64,000 nucleotides of DNA from Actinomadura spongiicola (GCF_003432485.1 NZ_QVNQ01000002.1:620001-684000), one strand, 5' to 3'. Shown: positions 48,410 through 57,887, counted from the first letter of the stretch. Notes: generated by a model from the letters alone, not told the origin. Numbers and translations are program-made.

Positions 48410-48461
48410 CGCGAGGTTCCTCCTCAGGGGTTTCAGGAGTTCTCAGGGACTGGGCTGGGTT

Positions 48462-49205
48462 TCAGGCCTGCGGGGGCGGTGGATTTCCGAGAGCCGTGTG
48501 GATCTGGTAACGGTCCGCCCTGTAGGTCGACACGCCCAGCTCGGCGCATACGCCTCCGGTGTACGAGCGGCGTTGCAGGAGCAGCACGGCACTGCCCCTG
48601 GGTATGTGCAGGTGCCTGGCGTCGGCGGCGTCCGCCAGGCTGGCGTCGATGGTCTGGTCGCCCGCGTCGAAGACCAGGCCGTACACCGCCTCCAGAACTC
48701 CGTAAAGGGATCGGTCGGCGAGTCGCCGGTCCAGCAGGTCGGGGGCGAGCGAGGCGAGGATGTGGGCACGTTCCAGCGCCATCGGCTCACCGTCGGCGGT
48801 GCGGAGCCGTTCGATGACGTGGATCGCGGTGCCCGGTTCGACCTCGAAGATCCGGGCGAGGCGGGCGTCCGCGGGGACGGTCCGCCGGTCCAGATCGATC
48901 GCGCCGGGATGGAGGCCGCGGCTCAGCATGTCCTCGGTGAACGAGACCAGCCGCAGCGGCATCTCGATCTTGGGCCGGGCCACGAAGGTGCCCTTGCCCG
49001 GGACGCGGTAGAGCCGGCCCTCGGAGACGAGTTGGTCGACCCCTTGCCGCACGGTCATGCGTGACAGTCCGTACCGGACGCACAACTCGCGCTCCGAGGG
49101 TATCGGGGCGTCGACGGGCAGTTCCGCGCTCTCGATCAGGTCGAGCAGGATCGCGCGGAGCTGGAAGTACTTCGGTACCGGACTGTGCGGGTCGATTGTC
49201 GTCAC
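48462..49205 (-). CDS. GntR/HutC-family regulator (DasR-like)
   Basis: 247 residues. Winged helix (about 9-75; PVPKYFQLRAILLDLIES, PSERELCVRYGLSRMTVRQG) and UTRA effector domain (about 90-235). Relatives DasR/NagR bind glucosamine 6-phosphate or GlcNAc 6-phosphate and release DNA. Candidate operators lie at 49298-49323 in front of its own gene and at 49595-49620 in front of nagA. It probably controls both transcription units. Confidence 0.9.
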   Translation of the reverse strand: MTTIDPHSPVPKYFQLRAILLDLIESAELPVDAPIPSERELCVRYGLSRMTVRQGVDQLVSEGRLYRVPGKGTFVARPKIEMPLRLVSFTEDMLSRGLHPGAIDLDRRTVPADARLARIFEVEPGTAIHVIERLRTADGEPMALERAHILASLAPDLLDRRLADRSLYGVLEAVYGLVFDAGDQTIDASLADAADARHLHIPRGSAVLLLQRRSYTGGVCAELGVSTYRADRYQIHTALGNPPPPQA

Positions 49206-49297
49206 GGGGGTGTCCTCGATGGCCGGGGGCCGGATCGATGGGATTCGCCGGGTTTCGACGGATGAAGTGGGCTTCGAAGGTGTTCGATTTGGTTCGT

Positions 49298-49323
49298 ACT
49301 GGTCTAGGCCGGACTAGACCACA
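49298..49323. promoter_or_regulatory. Operator 1 for the GntR/DasR-like regulator
   Basis: TGGTCTAGGCC (49300-49310) faces GGACTAGACCA (49311-49321): a 22-bp palindrome with one mismatched pair. It is 92 bases upstream of the regulator's start. Same arms as operator 2. Confidence 0.8.
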
Positions 49324-49594
49324 GGACCGAAAGGCATGTCAATGCACGAATTCGTAACGACCGGGTCACGCGCGGCGGGCACCAAGATCAAGGAACATCC
49401 AGCTCACGGGCCCCTTCTGGGCGGTATGTCCGGGGCGGGGGTTCCCGGCGTGTCCTCATCCGGCTTCCCTCCCGGCGCCGACGGACCGAATCTCCCGGCC
49501 GCGGCCGGGTCGGCGCCTTCCCAGCGAGGGACGGTTCCCTGACGAGTTCGAGCCCGCATCTTCATCTTCATCCGATTCGTGGAGTATGGTGCGT

Positions 49595-49620
49595 ACTGGT
49601 CTAGTCCGGACTAGACCAGT
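49595..49620. promoter_or_regulatory. Operator 2: 26-bp perfect palindrome upstream of nagA
   Basis: Arms ACTGGTCTAG (49595-49604) and CTAGACCAGT (49611-49620) flank TCCGGA; the whole 26 bases are self-complementary. It lies 52 bases before nagA. The arms contain the TGGTCTAG/CTAGACCA halves of the DasR-type site but are six bases further apart than in the compact site I know from Streptomyces. Confidence 0.85.
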
Positions 49621-49672
49621 TGTTCGGGTCATATCGACCCGCGTTCGTTCGTGTCACGGAGAGTGCTGAGCC

Positions 49673-50833
49673 ATGGCATCACTGCTGATCACAGCGCACA
49701 GCGTGATCATTACCCCCACGGGTACCTCTACCCGTGTCGTCTCTCCGGGATACGTCCGCGTGGCGGACGGTGTGATCGTGGAGGCCGGAGAGGGCCGTCC
49801 GGCCGATCCGCCCGACGTCGACCTGCCGGACGGGCTGCTCGCCCCCGGCCTCGTCGACCTCCAGGTCAACGGGTTCTACGGCCACGACATGGTGGACGCC
49901 GACGAGGCCGCCTGGCACACCGTCGTCTCCCGTCTCCCCGAGACCGGGGTGACCGCGTTCCTGCCCACGTTCATCACCGCACCCGTCGAGACGCAGGCCG
50001 CCGCCCTCCGCCGCGCCCGCGACATCCTCTCGAACCTTCCCGCCGGCACGCGCGTCCTCGGCGTCCATCTCGAAGGACCGTTCCTGTCCGACAAGCGGAA
50101 GGGCGCGCACAACGCCGCGCACCTCACCGACCCGTCGCCCGAGGACGTCGCCGCGCTGCTGGAGACGGGCCTGGTCAAGCTCGTGACCCTCGCGCCCGAA
50201 CGCAACGGCGCGCTCGACGCCGTCCGCACCCTCACCGAGGCGGGGGTGCTGGTCAGCGTCGGGCACAGCGACGCCACCGCCGAGCAGACCGCCGCCGCCG
50301 CCGACGCCGGGGCCCGCATGGTCACCCACATCTTCAACGCGCAGTCCGGTGTCCACCACCGCGACCCCGGTGTCGCCGTGCAGGCGCTGATCGACGACCG
50401 GCTCAGCCCCGGCCTGATCCTCGACCTGCACCATGTCGCGCCCAAGGTCGCCGAGCTGGTGTTCCGGGCCGCGCCGGGACGGGTCGTGCTCGTCACCGAC
50501 GCGGCCGCGTCCGCCGGGATGCCACCCGGCACCTACGAGCTGGGCGGCGAGCCCATCACGATGCCCGAACAGGGCCCGCCGCTGCGCGCCGACGGCACGA
50601 TCGCCGGATCGGGTCTGCGCCTGGACGAGGCCGTCGGCAACGCCGTCGGCATCGGCATCGACCTGGTCACGGCGGTGGACGCCGCGACCCGGGTACCGGC
50701 CGACCTCATCGGCCGTCCCGACCTCGGCCGCATCGCGCCCGGCGCCGCCGCCGACCTGGTCTGGCTCGGGCCGGACCACCGCACGCGTACGACCTGGGCG
50801 GGCGGGCAGAAAGTCTTCGAAGGGGGATCATGA
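49673..50833 (+). CDS. nagA: N-acetylglucosamine-6-phosphate deacetylase
   Basis: 386 residues. Removes acetate from GlcNAc-6-P to give glucosamine-6-P. Amidohydrolase fold: PGLVDLQVNGFYGHD near the start, metal-site EGPFLSDKRKGAHNAAHL near 132-150, SVGHSDATAEQ, THIFNAQSGVHHRDP, and the catalytic Asp in VLVTDAAASAGM near 274. The stop overlaps the next start (ATGA). First gene of the island's plus-strand operon. Confidence 0.96.
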   Translation: MASLLITAHSVIITPTGTSTRVVSPGYVRVADGVIVEAGEGRPADPPDVDLPDGLLAPGLVDLQVNGFYGHDMVDADEAAWHTVVSRLPETGVTAFLPTFITAPVETQAAALRRARDILSNLPAGTRVLGVHLEGPFLSDKRKGAHNAAHLTDPSPEDVAALLETGLVKLVTLAPERNGALDAVRTLTEAGVLVSVGHSDATAEQTAAAADAGARMVTHIFNAQSGVHHRDPGVAVQALIDDRLSPGLILDLHHVAPKVAELVFRAAPGRVVLVTDAAASAGMPPGTYELGGEPITMPEQGPPLRADGTIAGSGLRLDEAVGNAVGIGIDLVTAVDAATRVPADLIGRPDLGRIAPGAAADLVWLGPDHRTRTTWAGGQKVFEGGS

Positions 50834-51888
50834 CCAGTGTGATGCGCGCCGAGATCGGCGAGCAGCCGGACGCGCTGCGCCGGACGATCGACGCGCTCCT
50901 GCCGCGTACGCCCGACCTCGCGGCCCTGGGCCGGGAGACGCGGCAGGTGCTGTTCATCGCCCGCGGCTCGTCCGACAACGCCGCCGTGTACGGGCGCTAC
51001 CTGGTGGAATCGCACACCGGACGGCTCGCGACGCTCGCCGCGCCGTCCATCGCGACCACCTACAAGCGCAGGCTGGACCTGTCCGGCGTGCTGGCCGTCG
51101 CGATCAGCCAGTCCGGCAAGACCGAGGAGATCGTCGAGACGCTCGACTGGGCGCGCGACTGCGGCGCCCGGACCGTCGCGGTCACCAACGGCGCCGGGTC
51201 GCCGCTCGCCGAGGCGGCGGAGGTCGCGCTGATCACCGAGGCCGGCGACGAGATCGCCGTCCCGGCCACCAAGACCTACACCACCCAGCTCGCCGCGCTG
51301 TCGGTGATCGGCCTCGGTCTCGGCGCGGACGTGGAAGGCGGCGTGGAAGGCGGCGGCGACGACCTGCGCCGCGTCCCCGACGAGGTCGCCCGGCTGATCG
51401 CGCTGACCGAGGAGTCGCCGGCGCTGCCGGAGATCGTCGAGGAGCTGGCGAAGGTCCCGGGCGCGGTCGTGTCCGGACGCGGCATCGCGTTCGGCACCGC
51501 GCTGGAGCTCGCACTGAAGATCAAGGAGGCGTGCTACCTGCACGCGATGGGCCTGTCCTACGCCGACCTCCAGCACGGCCCGATCGCCGTCGTGGACGCG
51601 CAGACCCCCGCGCTGCTGGTCGCCGCCGACTCCGGCCCGACGCTCGCCGGGACCGTCGCGCTGGCCCGCCGGGTGGCGGGCGCCGGCGCCCGCGCGTACG
51701 GGCTCGGCGGCGGCTCCGACCTGGCGGCCGCGTGCTCGGCGTCGCTGCCCGGACCCGTCCTGCCCGAGTGGACGGCGCCGCTCGGCCTCATCGTCCCCGG
51801 CCAGATCCTGGTGGAGAACCTGGCCCGGCGGCTCGGCATCGACCCGGACGTTCCCCGCGGCCTGAACAAGGTCACCCAGACGGACTGA
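50830..51888 (+). CDS. SIS-domain glucosamine-6-phosphate deaminase (NagB-II/GlmS-like)
   Basis: 352 residues from the ATG at 50830. Two SIS domains: RGSSDNAAVYGRYLVE and ISQSGKTEEIVETL in the first, SGRGIAFGTALELALKIKEA and LSYADLQHGPIA in the second. It ends in KVTQTD. No glutaminase domain, so it is not GlmS. In operons with nagA this type converts glucosamine-6-P to fructose-6-P and ammonia, replacing classical NagB, which is absent here. Function assigned from family and context. Confidence 0.85.
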   Translation: MTSVMRAEIGEQPDALRRTIDALLPRTPDLAALGRETRQVLFIARGSSDNAAVYGRYLVESHTGRLATLAAPSIATTYKRRLDLSGVLAVAISQSGKTEEIVETLDWARDCGARTVAVTNGAGSPLAEAAEVALITEAGDEIAVPATKTYTTQLAALSVIGLGLGADVEGGVEGGGDDLRRVPDEVARLIALTEESPALPEIVEELAKVPGAVVSGRGIAFGTALELALKIKEACYLHAMGLSYADLQHGPIAVVDAQTPALLVAADSGPTLAGTVALARRVAGAGARAYGLGGGSDLAAACSASLPGPVLPEWTAPLGLIVPGQILVENLARRLGIDPDVPRGLNKVTQTD

Positions 51889-51939
51889 ACTTCACGGACC
51901 CCGGCGGAACCGGGCCCACCCCAACGAGGAGAGACAACC

Positions 51940-52173
51940 ATGGACAAGGCCGAGGCCATCATCGCCGCGCTGGGCGGCGCCGACAACATCGTGGACATCG
52001 AGCCCTGCGCGACCCGGTTGCGCACGGAGGTCTCGGACGCCGGCAAGGTCGACGAGGCCGCGCTGAAGAAGGCGGGCGCGTTCGGCGTCATGCGCAGCGG
52101 CACCGTCGTGCAGGTCGTCGTGGGCACCGAGGCCGACACCCTCGCCAGCGACATCGAGGACATCCTCGACTGA
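51940..52173 (+). CDS. PTS GlcNAc/glucose-type EIIB
   Basis: 77 residues, ATG after AGGAG. Single EIIB domain with phospho-cysteine C23 in IEPCATRLRTEV. It receives phosphate from EIIA and passes it to the sugar in EIIC (47057-48409, other strand). Separate EIIB and EIIC chains are common in actinobacterial GlcNAc systems. Confidence 0.93.
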   Translation: MDKAEAIIAALGGADNIVDIEPCATRLRTEVSDAGKVDEAALKKAGAFGVMRSGTVVQVVVGTEADTLASDIEDILD

Positions 52174-52190
52174 CCAGAAGGACCCCTCAC

Positions 52191-52640
52191 ATGACCCGAG
52201 TACTGTCACCGGTCGCGGGCCGGGTCGTCGGCCTCGCCGGCGTGCCCGACCCCGTGTTCGCCCAGGCCATGGTGGGCCCGGGCACGGCGGTCGACCCCGA
52301 ACGCGGGCCCGGCAAGGCCCTCGCGCCCGTCACCGGCAAGCTCGTCAAGCTGCATCCCCATGCCTATGTCGTCGTGGACGAGGAAGGGCACGGGGTGCTG
52401 GTTCATCTTGGAATCGACACGGTCAAACTGAAGGGGCAGGGTTTCGAGCTCCTCGTGTCCGAGGGCGACCAGGTCACGTCCGGTCAGCCGGTCGTCGCCT
52501 GGGATCCGTCCGTCATCGAGGCGGGCGGACGGTCGCCGGTCTGCGCGGTCGTCGCCCTCGACGCGAACGCCGACGCCCTGTCGGACGTTGTGGAGTCGGG
52601 CGAGGTGACACGGGGGGCAGAGCTGTTCACATGGAACTGA
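52191..52640 (+). CDS. crr: PTS glucose-type EIIA (Crr)
   Basis: 149 residues, ATG. Phospho-acceptor H72 in VLVHLGIDTVKL, supporting His at H57, and the SPVAGRVVGLAGVPDPVFAQ start. Takes phosphate from HPr and gives it to EIIB. 17 bases after EIIB. Confidence 0.94.
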   Translation: MTRVLSPVAGRVVGLAGVPDPVFAQAMVGPGTAVDPERGPGKALAPVTGKLVKLHPHAYVVVDEEGHGVLVHLGIDTVKLKGQGFELLVSEGDQVTSGQPVVAWDPSVIEAGGRSPVCAVVALDANADALSDVVESGEVTRGAELFTWN

Positions 52641-52644
52641 ACGG

Positions 52645-53337
52645 ATGACGGTGATCGGGCTGGGCGCCGCCGTGTTCGATCTCGACGGCACCCTCATCGA
52701 CACCGAACCGAGAAGCCGGGCGCAGTGGTCGCGGTTGTTCGACGCGCACGGCGTCCCCTACGACGACGCGTTGATCTCCTCGTTCGCGGGACGCCGCGGG
52801 ATGGAGGTGCTCCGGGACCTGGCGCACCTGTTCCCCGGCCGGACGGTCGAGGAACTGTTCGAGCAGGTGGTGTCCTACCAGTCGCTGCCGGGGATGCCGG
52901 CCGTCGCGCCCGTCCCCGGCGCGGTCGGGCTGATCCGGTCGCTGGCGGACGCGGGCGTCCCGCTGGCGGTGGTGACGTCGGCGGAACGCTCGTACGCCGA
53001 GAACCTGCTCGACGAGCTCGGCGTCCGCGACCTGCTGGACATCGTGGTGACGGCCGGGGACGTCGTCACCGGCAAACCCCACCCGGAGGGGTACCTGGCC
53101 GCCGCCCGCGACCTGGACGTCCCGGTGCAGGAGACGGTCGGGTTCGAGGACACCCCCGCGGGCGTCGCGGCCGTGAAGTCGGCGGGCATGACCTGCGTGG
53201 GCGTCGTCACCACGCAACCGGTGGGCGCGCTCGCCGGGGCCGACCATGTGGTCCCCGATCTGGAGGACGTCCACGTCGTGCCGGGCCCCGCGCTGCGGGT
53301 GCGCGGCCTGAACCACAGCGGACAGCGACACAGCTGA
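52645..53337 (+). CDS. HAD-superfamily phosphatase (beta-phosphoglucomutase-like)
   Basis: 230 residues, ATG four bases after the EIIA stop. Motif I FDLDGTLIDTEP with D12 and D14, motif II VVTSAE, motif III Lys in GKPHPEGY, motif IV GFEDTPAG. Cytosolic sugar-phosphate phosphatase or mutase; the substrate is not defined, but the operon suggests an amino-sugar phosphate. Confidence 0.88.
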   Translation: MTVIGLGAAVFDLDGTLIDTEPRSRAQWSRLFDAHGVPYDDALISSFAGRRGMEVLRDLAHLFPGRTVEELFEQVVSYQSLPGMPAVAPVPGAVGLIRSLADAGVPLAVVTSAERSYAENLLDELGVRDLLDIVVTAGDVVTGKPHPEGYLAAARDLDVPVQETVGFEDTPAGVAAVKSAGMTCVGVVTTQPVGALAGADHVVPDLEDVHVVPGPALRVRGLNHSGQRHS

Positions 53338-53375
53338 ACGCCATCGAGCTGCAACACACCATGGAGGAGCGTGCC

Positions 53376-53648
53376 GTGACCGAGCGCAATGTCAAGATCC
53401 AGTCGAGGGTGGGGCTGCACGCGCGGCCGGCCGCGCTGTTCGTCCAGACGGCGGCCAAGGCCCCGATGGACGTGACCGTGGGCAAGCCCGGCGGCACCCC
53501 GGTGAACGCCAAGAGCATCCTCGCCGTGCTCGGGTTGGACGCACGGCACGGGGAAGAGGTCGTCCTGTCGGCGGAGGGGGCGGGCGCGGAGGAACTGCTC
53601 GACAGCCTGGAGACCCTGCTGTCGACGCCGGAGCCCGAGGAGTCCTGA
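53376..53648 (+). CDS. ptsH: PTS phosphocarrier protein HPr
   Basis: 90 residues from the GTG at 53376. An in-frame ATG at 53361 is less likely because GGAGGAGC, the ribosome site for the GTG, would lie inside that start. Phospho-acceptor H15 in VGLHARPAALFV. The regulatory serine region reads VNAKSILAVLGL. Two bases separate it from EI. Confidence 0.95.
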   Translation: MTERNVKIQSRVGLHARPAALFVQTAAKAPMDVTVGKPGGTPVNAKSILAVLGLDARHGEEVVLSAEGAGAEELLDSLETLLSTPEPEES

Positions 53649-53650
53649 CG

Positions 53651-55369
53651 GTGCCGGACGCAACGAACGGCGCATCGGGCGACACGGCGGGGAACGTGCT
53701 GCGCGGCGCCGGAGTCAGCCCGGGGGTCGGGGTCGGCCCGGTGCGGGGCATCGCGGGCGCCGTCCCCGAGCCGCCCGCCGGTGACCGGCACGGCGGGGAC
53801 GCCGCCGCCGAGCGCGCCACGGCGCTCGCCGCGCTGGAGGCCGTCGCCACCGACCTGGAGGAACGCGGCGCCCGCGCCGCCGAGATCGGCAACACCGACG
53901 GCCGCGACGTGCTGAACGCGCAGGCGCTGATGGCCCGCGACCCCGGCCTCGCCGACGACGTCGGCACCAGGATCGACGGCGGCACCGGCGCGGCCCGCGC
54001 CGTGTTCGAGGCGTTCGGCGTCTACCGGGACATGCTCGCCGGAGCGGGGGAGTACATGGCCGCCCGGGTCACCGACCTGGACGACATCCGCGACCGGGCC
54101 GTCGCCCGGCTGCTCGGCCTGCCGGTGCCCGGCGTCCCCGAGTCGGACGAGCCGTTCGTGCTGGTCGCCCGCGACCTCGCCCCGGCCGACACGGCCGTGC
54201 TCGACCCGGCGCAGGTCGTCGCGTTCGTCACCGAGGAGGGCGGCCCGACCAGCCACACCGCGATCATCGCCCGGACGATGGGCGTGCCCGCCGTCGTGGC
54301 GCTGCCCGGCGCGACGGCGCTCGCGGACGGTACCCGCGTCCTCGTCGACGGCTCCGCCGGGACGGTGCGTCCGGACCCGTCCGAGACCGAGGTGACCGCG
54401 GCCCGATCCGCGGCCGCCGCCCGCGCGTCCGCGCTGGAAGGCTCCACCGGCCCCGGCGCCACCAAGGACGGGCACCGGGTGCCGCTGCTGGCGAACATCG
54501 GCGGCCCTACAGACGTCGACGCCGCGCTGCTGAACGGCGCCGAGGGCGTCGGGCTGTACCGCACCGAGTTCCTCTTCCTCGACCGCGCGACGCCGCCGTC
54601 CGACGCGGAGCAGGAGGACGCGTACCGAAAGGTGCTGGAGGCGTTCCCGGAGGGCCGTGTCGTCGTCCGGACCCTCGACGCGGGCGCCGACAAGCCGCTC
54701 GCGTTCCTGCCGCCGCCCGGTGAGGAGCCGAACCCGGCGCTCGGCGAACGCGGGCTGCGGATGATGCGCCGCCACCCCGACGTCCAGGCCGCCCAGCTCG
54801 CCGCGCTCGCCCGCGCCGCCACCGGCCTGACAGTGAAACTCCAGGTCATGGCGCCGATGGTGACGGACGCCGACGAGGCCGCCTTCTTCGCCGCCGCCTG
54901 CCGGGAGGCGGGCATCGACCATCCCGGCGTGATGATCGAGGTGCCCGCCGCCGCGCTCCGCGCCCGCGACCTCGCGCCCGAGGTGGAGTTCTTCAGCCTC
55001 GGCACCAACGACCTCACCCAGTACGCGTGCGCGGCGGACCGCCAGGTCGGCGGGCTCGCGCACCTCCAGGACCCGTGGCAGCCCGCCGTCCTCGACCTGG
55101 TCGCCCCGGCGGCCTCGGCGGGCATCCCCTGCGGCGTGTGCGGGGAGGCCGCGTCCGATCCGGCGCTCGCCTGCGTGCTGGTCGGCCTCGGCGTGACGTC
55201 GCTGTCGATGAGCGCGCCGTCGCTGCCGCTGGTCCGGGCCGCGCTCGCCCGCCACACGCTGGACGAATGCCGCAAGGCCGCGTCGGCCGCCCGCGCGGCG
55301 CGCACCGCGGGTCAGGCCCGCGACGCCGCCCGCGCCCACCTGCCCGGCCTCACCGAACTGGGGGTGTGA
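53651..55369 (+). CDS. ptsI: PTS enzyme I (phosphoenolpyruvate-protein phosphotransferase)
   Basis: 572 residues, GTG start. The N-terminal HPr-binding and phospho-His domain has H202 in GGPTSHTAIIARTMGVP. The C-terminal PEP barrel has GLYRTEFLFLDR, VRTLDAGADKPL, EFFSLGTNDLTQYACAADRQ and the Cys in GVCGEAASDP. It feeds the whole local GlcNAc PTS. Length is normal (E. coli 575). Confidence 0.96.
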   Translation: MPDATNGASGDTAGNVLRGAGVSPGVGVGPVRGIAGAVPEPPAGDRHGGDAAAERATALAALEAVATDLEERGARAAEIGNTDGRDVLNAQALMARDPGLADDVGTRIDGGTGAARAVFEAFGVYRDMLAGAGEYMAARVTDLDDIRDRAVARLLGLPVPGVPESDEPFVLVARDLAPADTAVLDPAQVVAFVTEEGGPTSHTAIIARTMGVPAVVALPGATALADGTRVLVDGSAGTVRPDPSETEVTAARSAAAARASALEGSTGPGATKDGHRVPLLANIGGPTDVDAALLNGAEGVGLYRTEFLFLDRATPPSDAEQEDAYRKVLEAFPEGRVVVRTLDAGADKPLAFLPPPGEEPNPALGERGLRMMRRHPDVQAAQLAALARAATGLTVKLQVMAPMVTDADEAAFFAAACREAGIDHPGVMIEVPAAALRARDLAPEVEFFSLGTNDLTQYACAADRQVGGLAHLQDPWQPAVLDLVAPAASAGIPCGVCGEAASDPALACVLVGLGVTSLSMSAPSLPLVRAALARHTLDECRKAASAARAARTAGQARDAARAHLPGLTELGV

Positions 55370-55441
55370 CCGGGCCGCCCCACCCCGGAGAATCGGGTTT
55401 ACCCCATTGCCGGTGACCGCCCCCAGCGGTGATCTTGGAGT

Positions 55442-57886
55442 ATGGGGAACGACGCACGGATCGGCGTGCTGACACTCGCGTTACGGACGGTCCGCGCCCG
55501 GTGGACGGCGTTCACCGGGACGTTCATCGCGTTGACGCTGGGCGTCGCGATGACGGCCGCACTGGGGTCGGCGCTGGCGTCGGCCATCGGCACCGAGCCC
55601 GTCAAGGCGCCGGAACGGTACCCGCGCGCCGTCTCGGTCGTCCAGCCGGTGCCACCGCCCGACCCGCCCGACACGCCCGCGCCACCGCCGGGGCTCGGCC
55701 CCGACGTGGTCGCGCGTGTGTCCGGGCTCGGGCCCGTCGTCGCGGACCGCGTCTTCTACGCCCAACCCGCCACGGGAGACGGACCGGTCATCGGGCGCGC
55801 GTGGCCCTCGGCGCGCTATGCCGCGTACCAGATCACCGCGGGACGGGCGCCGTCCGGCGACCGGGAGATCGTGGTGGCGGGAGGCGGCGGTGCGCGGCCG
55901 GGCACGTCCATCACCGTCCTCACGGGCGGCGGGCCCGGCACCTACCGGGTCGCGGGCGTCGCGCACGGACCGGAACCCGCGATCTTCTTCACCGGGACGG
56001 AGGCGGCCCGGCTGTCGCCACGCGTCGACGTCCTGATCTCCGCGGCCCCGGTGCCGGCCGTCCGGGACGCCGCGGGCACGGGCGCGCTGGTCGCACCAGG
56101 GGCGGGGCTGCGGTCGGGCCCGGACGACGACAGGCTCGCCGACGCCGAGGTCCTGCTCGGCATCGCCGGCGGAGTCGCCGGGTTCGTGGCGGTCTTCGTC
56201 GTCGCCTCGACGTTCGCGTTCGCGGTCGCGCAGCGGCGACGGGAACTGGCGCTGCTGCGGGCGGTCGGGATGACGGCCCGGCAACTGCGCCGGATGCTGC
56301 TCGGCGAGGCCGCCGTCCTCGGCGTGGCCGCGTCGCTGCCGGGCTGCGCGCTCGGCGTCGCCGCCGCCCCGGCGCTCGGCGCCTGGCTGACCGCCCGTGA
56401 CCTCGCGCCCCCCGGCTACGAGGTGACCCCGTCGGTGTGGCCGCTCGCCGTCGCGTGCGGCACCGGCCTGACCGTCGCGCTGCTCGGCGTGTGGGCCGCG
56501 TCCCGCCGGGCCGGACGCATCCGTCCGGTGGAGGCGATGCGGGAGTCCGTGCTCGAACACCGGGTCATGACCCTCGCGCGCTGGCTCGCCGGGCTCGCTA
56601 TCACCGGCACCGCGCTGTGGATGCTGGTCGCCACGGCGTTGAACTCCCCGCAGGCCGCGACGAACCGGAAACAGTACGTCCTGGTGACCCTGCTGCTGAT
56701 CGGCGGCATGGGACTGCTGGCCCCCGCCGTCGTGCCGCCGGTCGCCCGGCTGGTCACCTGGCCGCTCGGACGGTTCGGCCGTCCGTGGACGACGATCGTC
56801 CGGCGCGGCGCCCTGGCCGCCGCGCGGCGCACCGCCTCGACCGCGGCGCCGGTGCTGATCACGCTGGGGCTGACGGTCGGGCTGCTCGGCGCCACCGCCA
56901 TGGTCAAGGACGCGCGTGCCGCGGAGGAGCGGGCCCGGCACGGTGGCGACCTCGCCGTGGTCCCGGTGGGCGCGCCGGGTCTCACCCGCGCGGCGGTCGC
57001 CCGGGTCGAGGCCGTTCCCGGCGTGCGGGCCGTGCCGCGAACGCCCACGACGATCACGGTCCGGCAGGACGGTGAACCGGTCACCTACGCCGCCGAGGCC
57101 GTGCCGCCCGGCGGGCCGCTGAGCGCCCTGCCGGTGCTCGCCGGGACGCCGTCCGCCCTCACCGACGACTCGATCATCGTCGGACGGGAGTGGGAGCGGC
57201 GGGTCGGGGACCGGGTGGACGTCCGGCTCGCCGACGGCACGAACCGGTCGCTGAAGGTCGCGGCGGTGCTCAGGCAGGGGCTCGCCGACGACATCGTCCA
57301 CGTCACGGCGCGGAACGCGGGCGGCGCGGTGCTCACCGAGTCGATCGACGTCCAACTGCTGCCCGGAACCGACCGTGCCGCCGCGCTCACCGCGCTCCGT
57401 GCCGCGACGCGTGGGCTGCGCGCCGACGTCGCCGTCCCCGCGGACCTGTCGGCGGCCGCCGAGGGGCGGCAGAACCGGCACGCCCGAACCGGGATGCTGT
57501 TCATCCTCGGCGTCTCTCTCCTCTACTGCGCCATCGTGATCGCCGCGACGCTGGTCATGGCCGCCGCCGACCGGATCCGAGAGCAGGGCGTCCTGCGCCT
57601 CGCGGGCGCCACATCCGGGCAGGTGCTGCGGGTGGTCGCGGGGGAGTCGCTGCTCGCCGTCGGCGTCGGCACGGTCCTCGCCGCGTTCGCTTCGCTGGCG
57701 AGCCTCGGCGGTCTGTGGGCCGCGATCCGCGCCGTCACCGGCGAGGGGCCCGGCGTCGCCCTGCCCTGGCCCGCGGTCGGGGGCGTGTTCGCCCTATGCG
57801 TCATGATCGCCGTCTCTGCGTCGCTGCTGCCCGCCTGCGCCGGGCTGCGCACCCCCGCCATCGACGCCGCGGGGGCGAGGGAATGA
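55442..57886 (+). CDS. FtsX-like ABC permease, no ATPase beside it
   Basis: 814 residues. An N-terminal span (about 22-45), an extracytoplasmic MacB-like domain, and FtsX core 1 (about 238-365, AVAQRRRELALLRAVGMT). A second half repeats the scheme, with a span near 445, a periplasmic domain, and FtsX core 2 (about 690-805, ADRIREQGVLRLAGAT). Needs an ATPase partner for export of lipids, peptides or lipoproteins, but none is encoded on either side. Stop is one base from the convergent GH3 gene stop. Confidence 0.88.
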   Translation: MGNDARIGVLTLALRTVRARWTAFTGTFIALTLGVAMTAALGSALASAIGTEPVKAPERYPRAVSVVQPVPPPDPPDTPAPPPGLGPDVVARVSGLGPVVADRVFYAQPATGDGPVIGRAWPSARYAAYQITAGRAPSGDREIVVAGGGGARPGTSITVLTGGGPGTYRVAGVAHGPEPAIFFTGTEAARLSPRVDVLISAAPVPAVRDAAGTGALVAPGAGLRSGPDDDRLADAEVLLGIAGGVAGFVAVFVVASTFAFAVAQRRRELALLRAVGMTARQLRRMLLGEAAVLGVAASLPGCALGVAAAPALGAWLTARDLAPPGYEVTPSVWPLAVACGTGLTVALLGVWAASRRAGRIRPVEAMRESVLEHRVMTLARWLAGLAITGTALWMLVATALNSPQAATNRKQYVLVTLLLIGGMGLLAPAVVPPVARLVTWPLGRFGRPWTTIVRRGALAAARRTASTAAPVLITLGLTVGLLGATAMVKDARAAEERARHGGDLAVVPVGAPGLTRAAVARVEAVPGVRAVPRTPTTITVRQDGEPVTYAAEAVPPGGPLSALPVLAGTPSALTDDSIIVGREWERRVGDRVDVRLADGTNRSLKVAAVLRQGLADDIVHVTARNAGGAVLTESIDVQLLPGTDRAAALTALRAATRGLRADVAVPADLSAAAEGRQNRHARTGMLFILGVSLLYCAIVIAATLVMAAADRIREQGVLRLAGATSGQVLRVVAGESLLAVGVGTVLAAFASLASLGGLWAAIRAVTGEGPGVALPWPAVGGVFALCVMIAVSASLLPACAGLRTPAIDAAGARE

Positions 57887-57887
57887 C

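Larger units (their letters stand above)
49206..49672. other. 467-bp divergent control region of the GlcNAc island
   Basis: Holds the two operators for the GntR regulator. A short open frame at 49336-49542 (68 codons) has mixed third positions and I do not take it as a gene. The nagA ribosome site CGGAGAG is at about 49658. Confidence 0.55.

Noticed and set aside
49336..49542. 68-codon frame starting MSMHEFVTTG between the two GntR operators
   Set aside because: It overlaps the control region, has low coding bias in its first half and no ribosome site.
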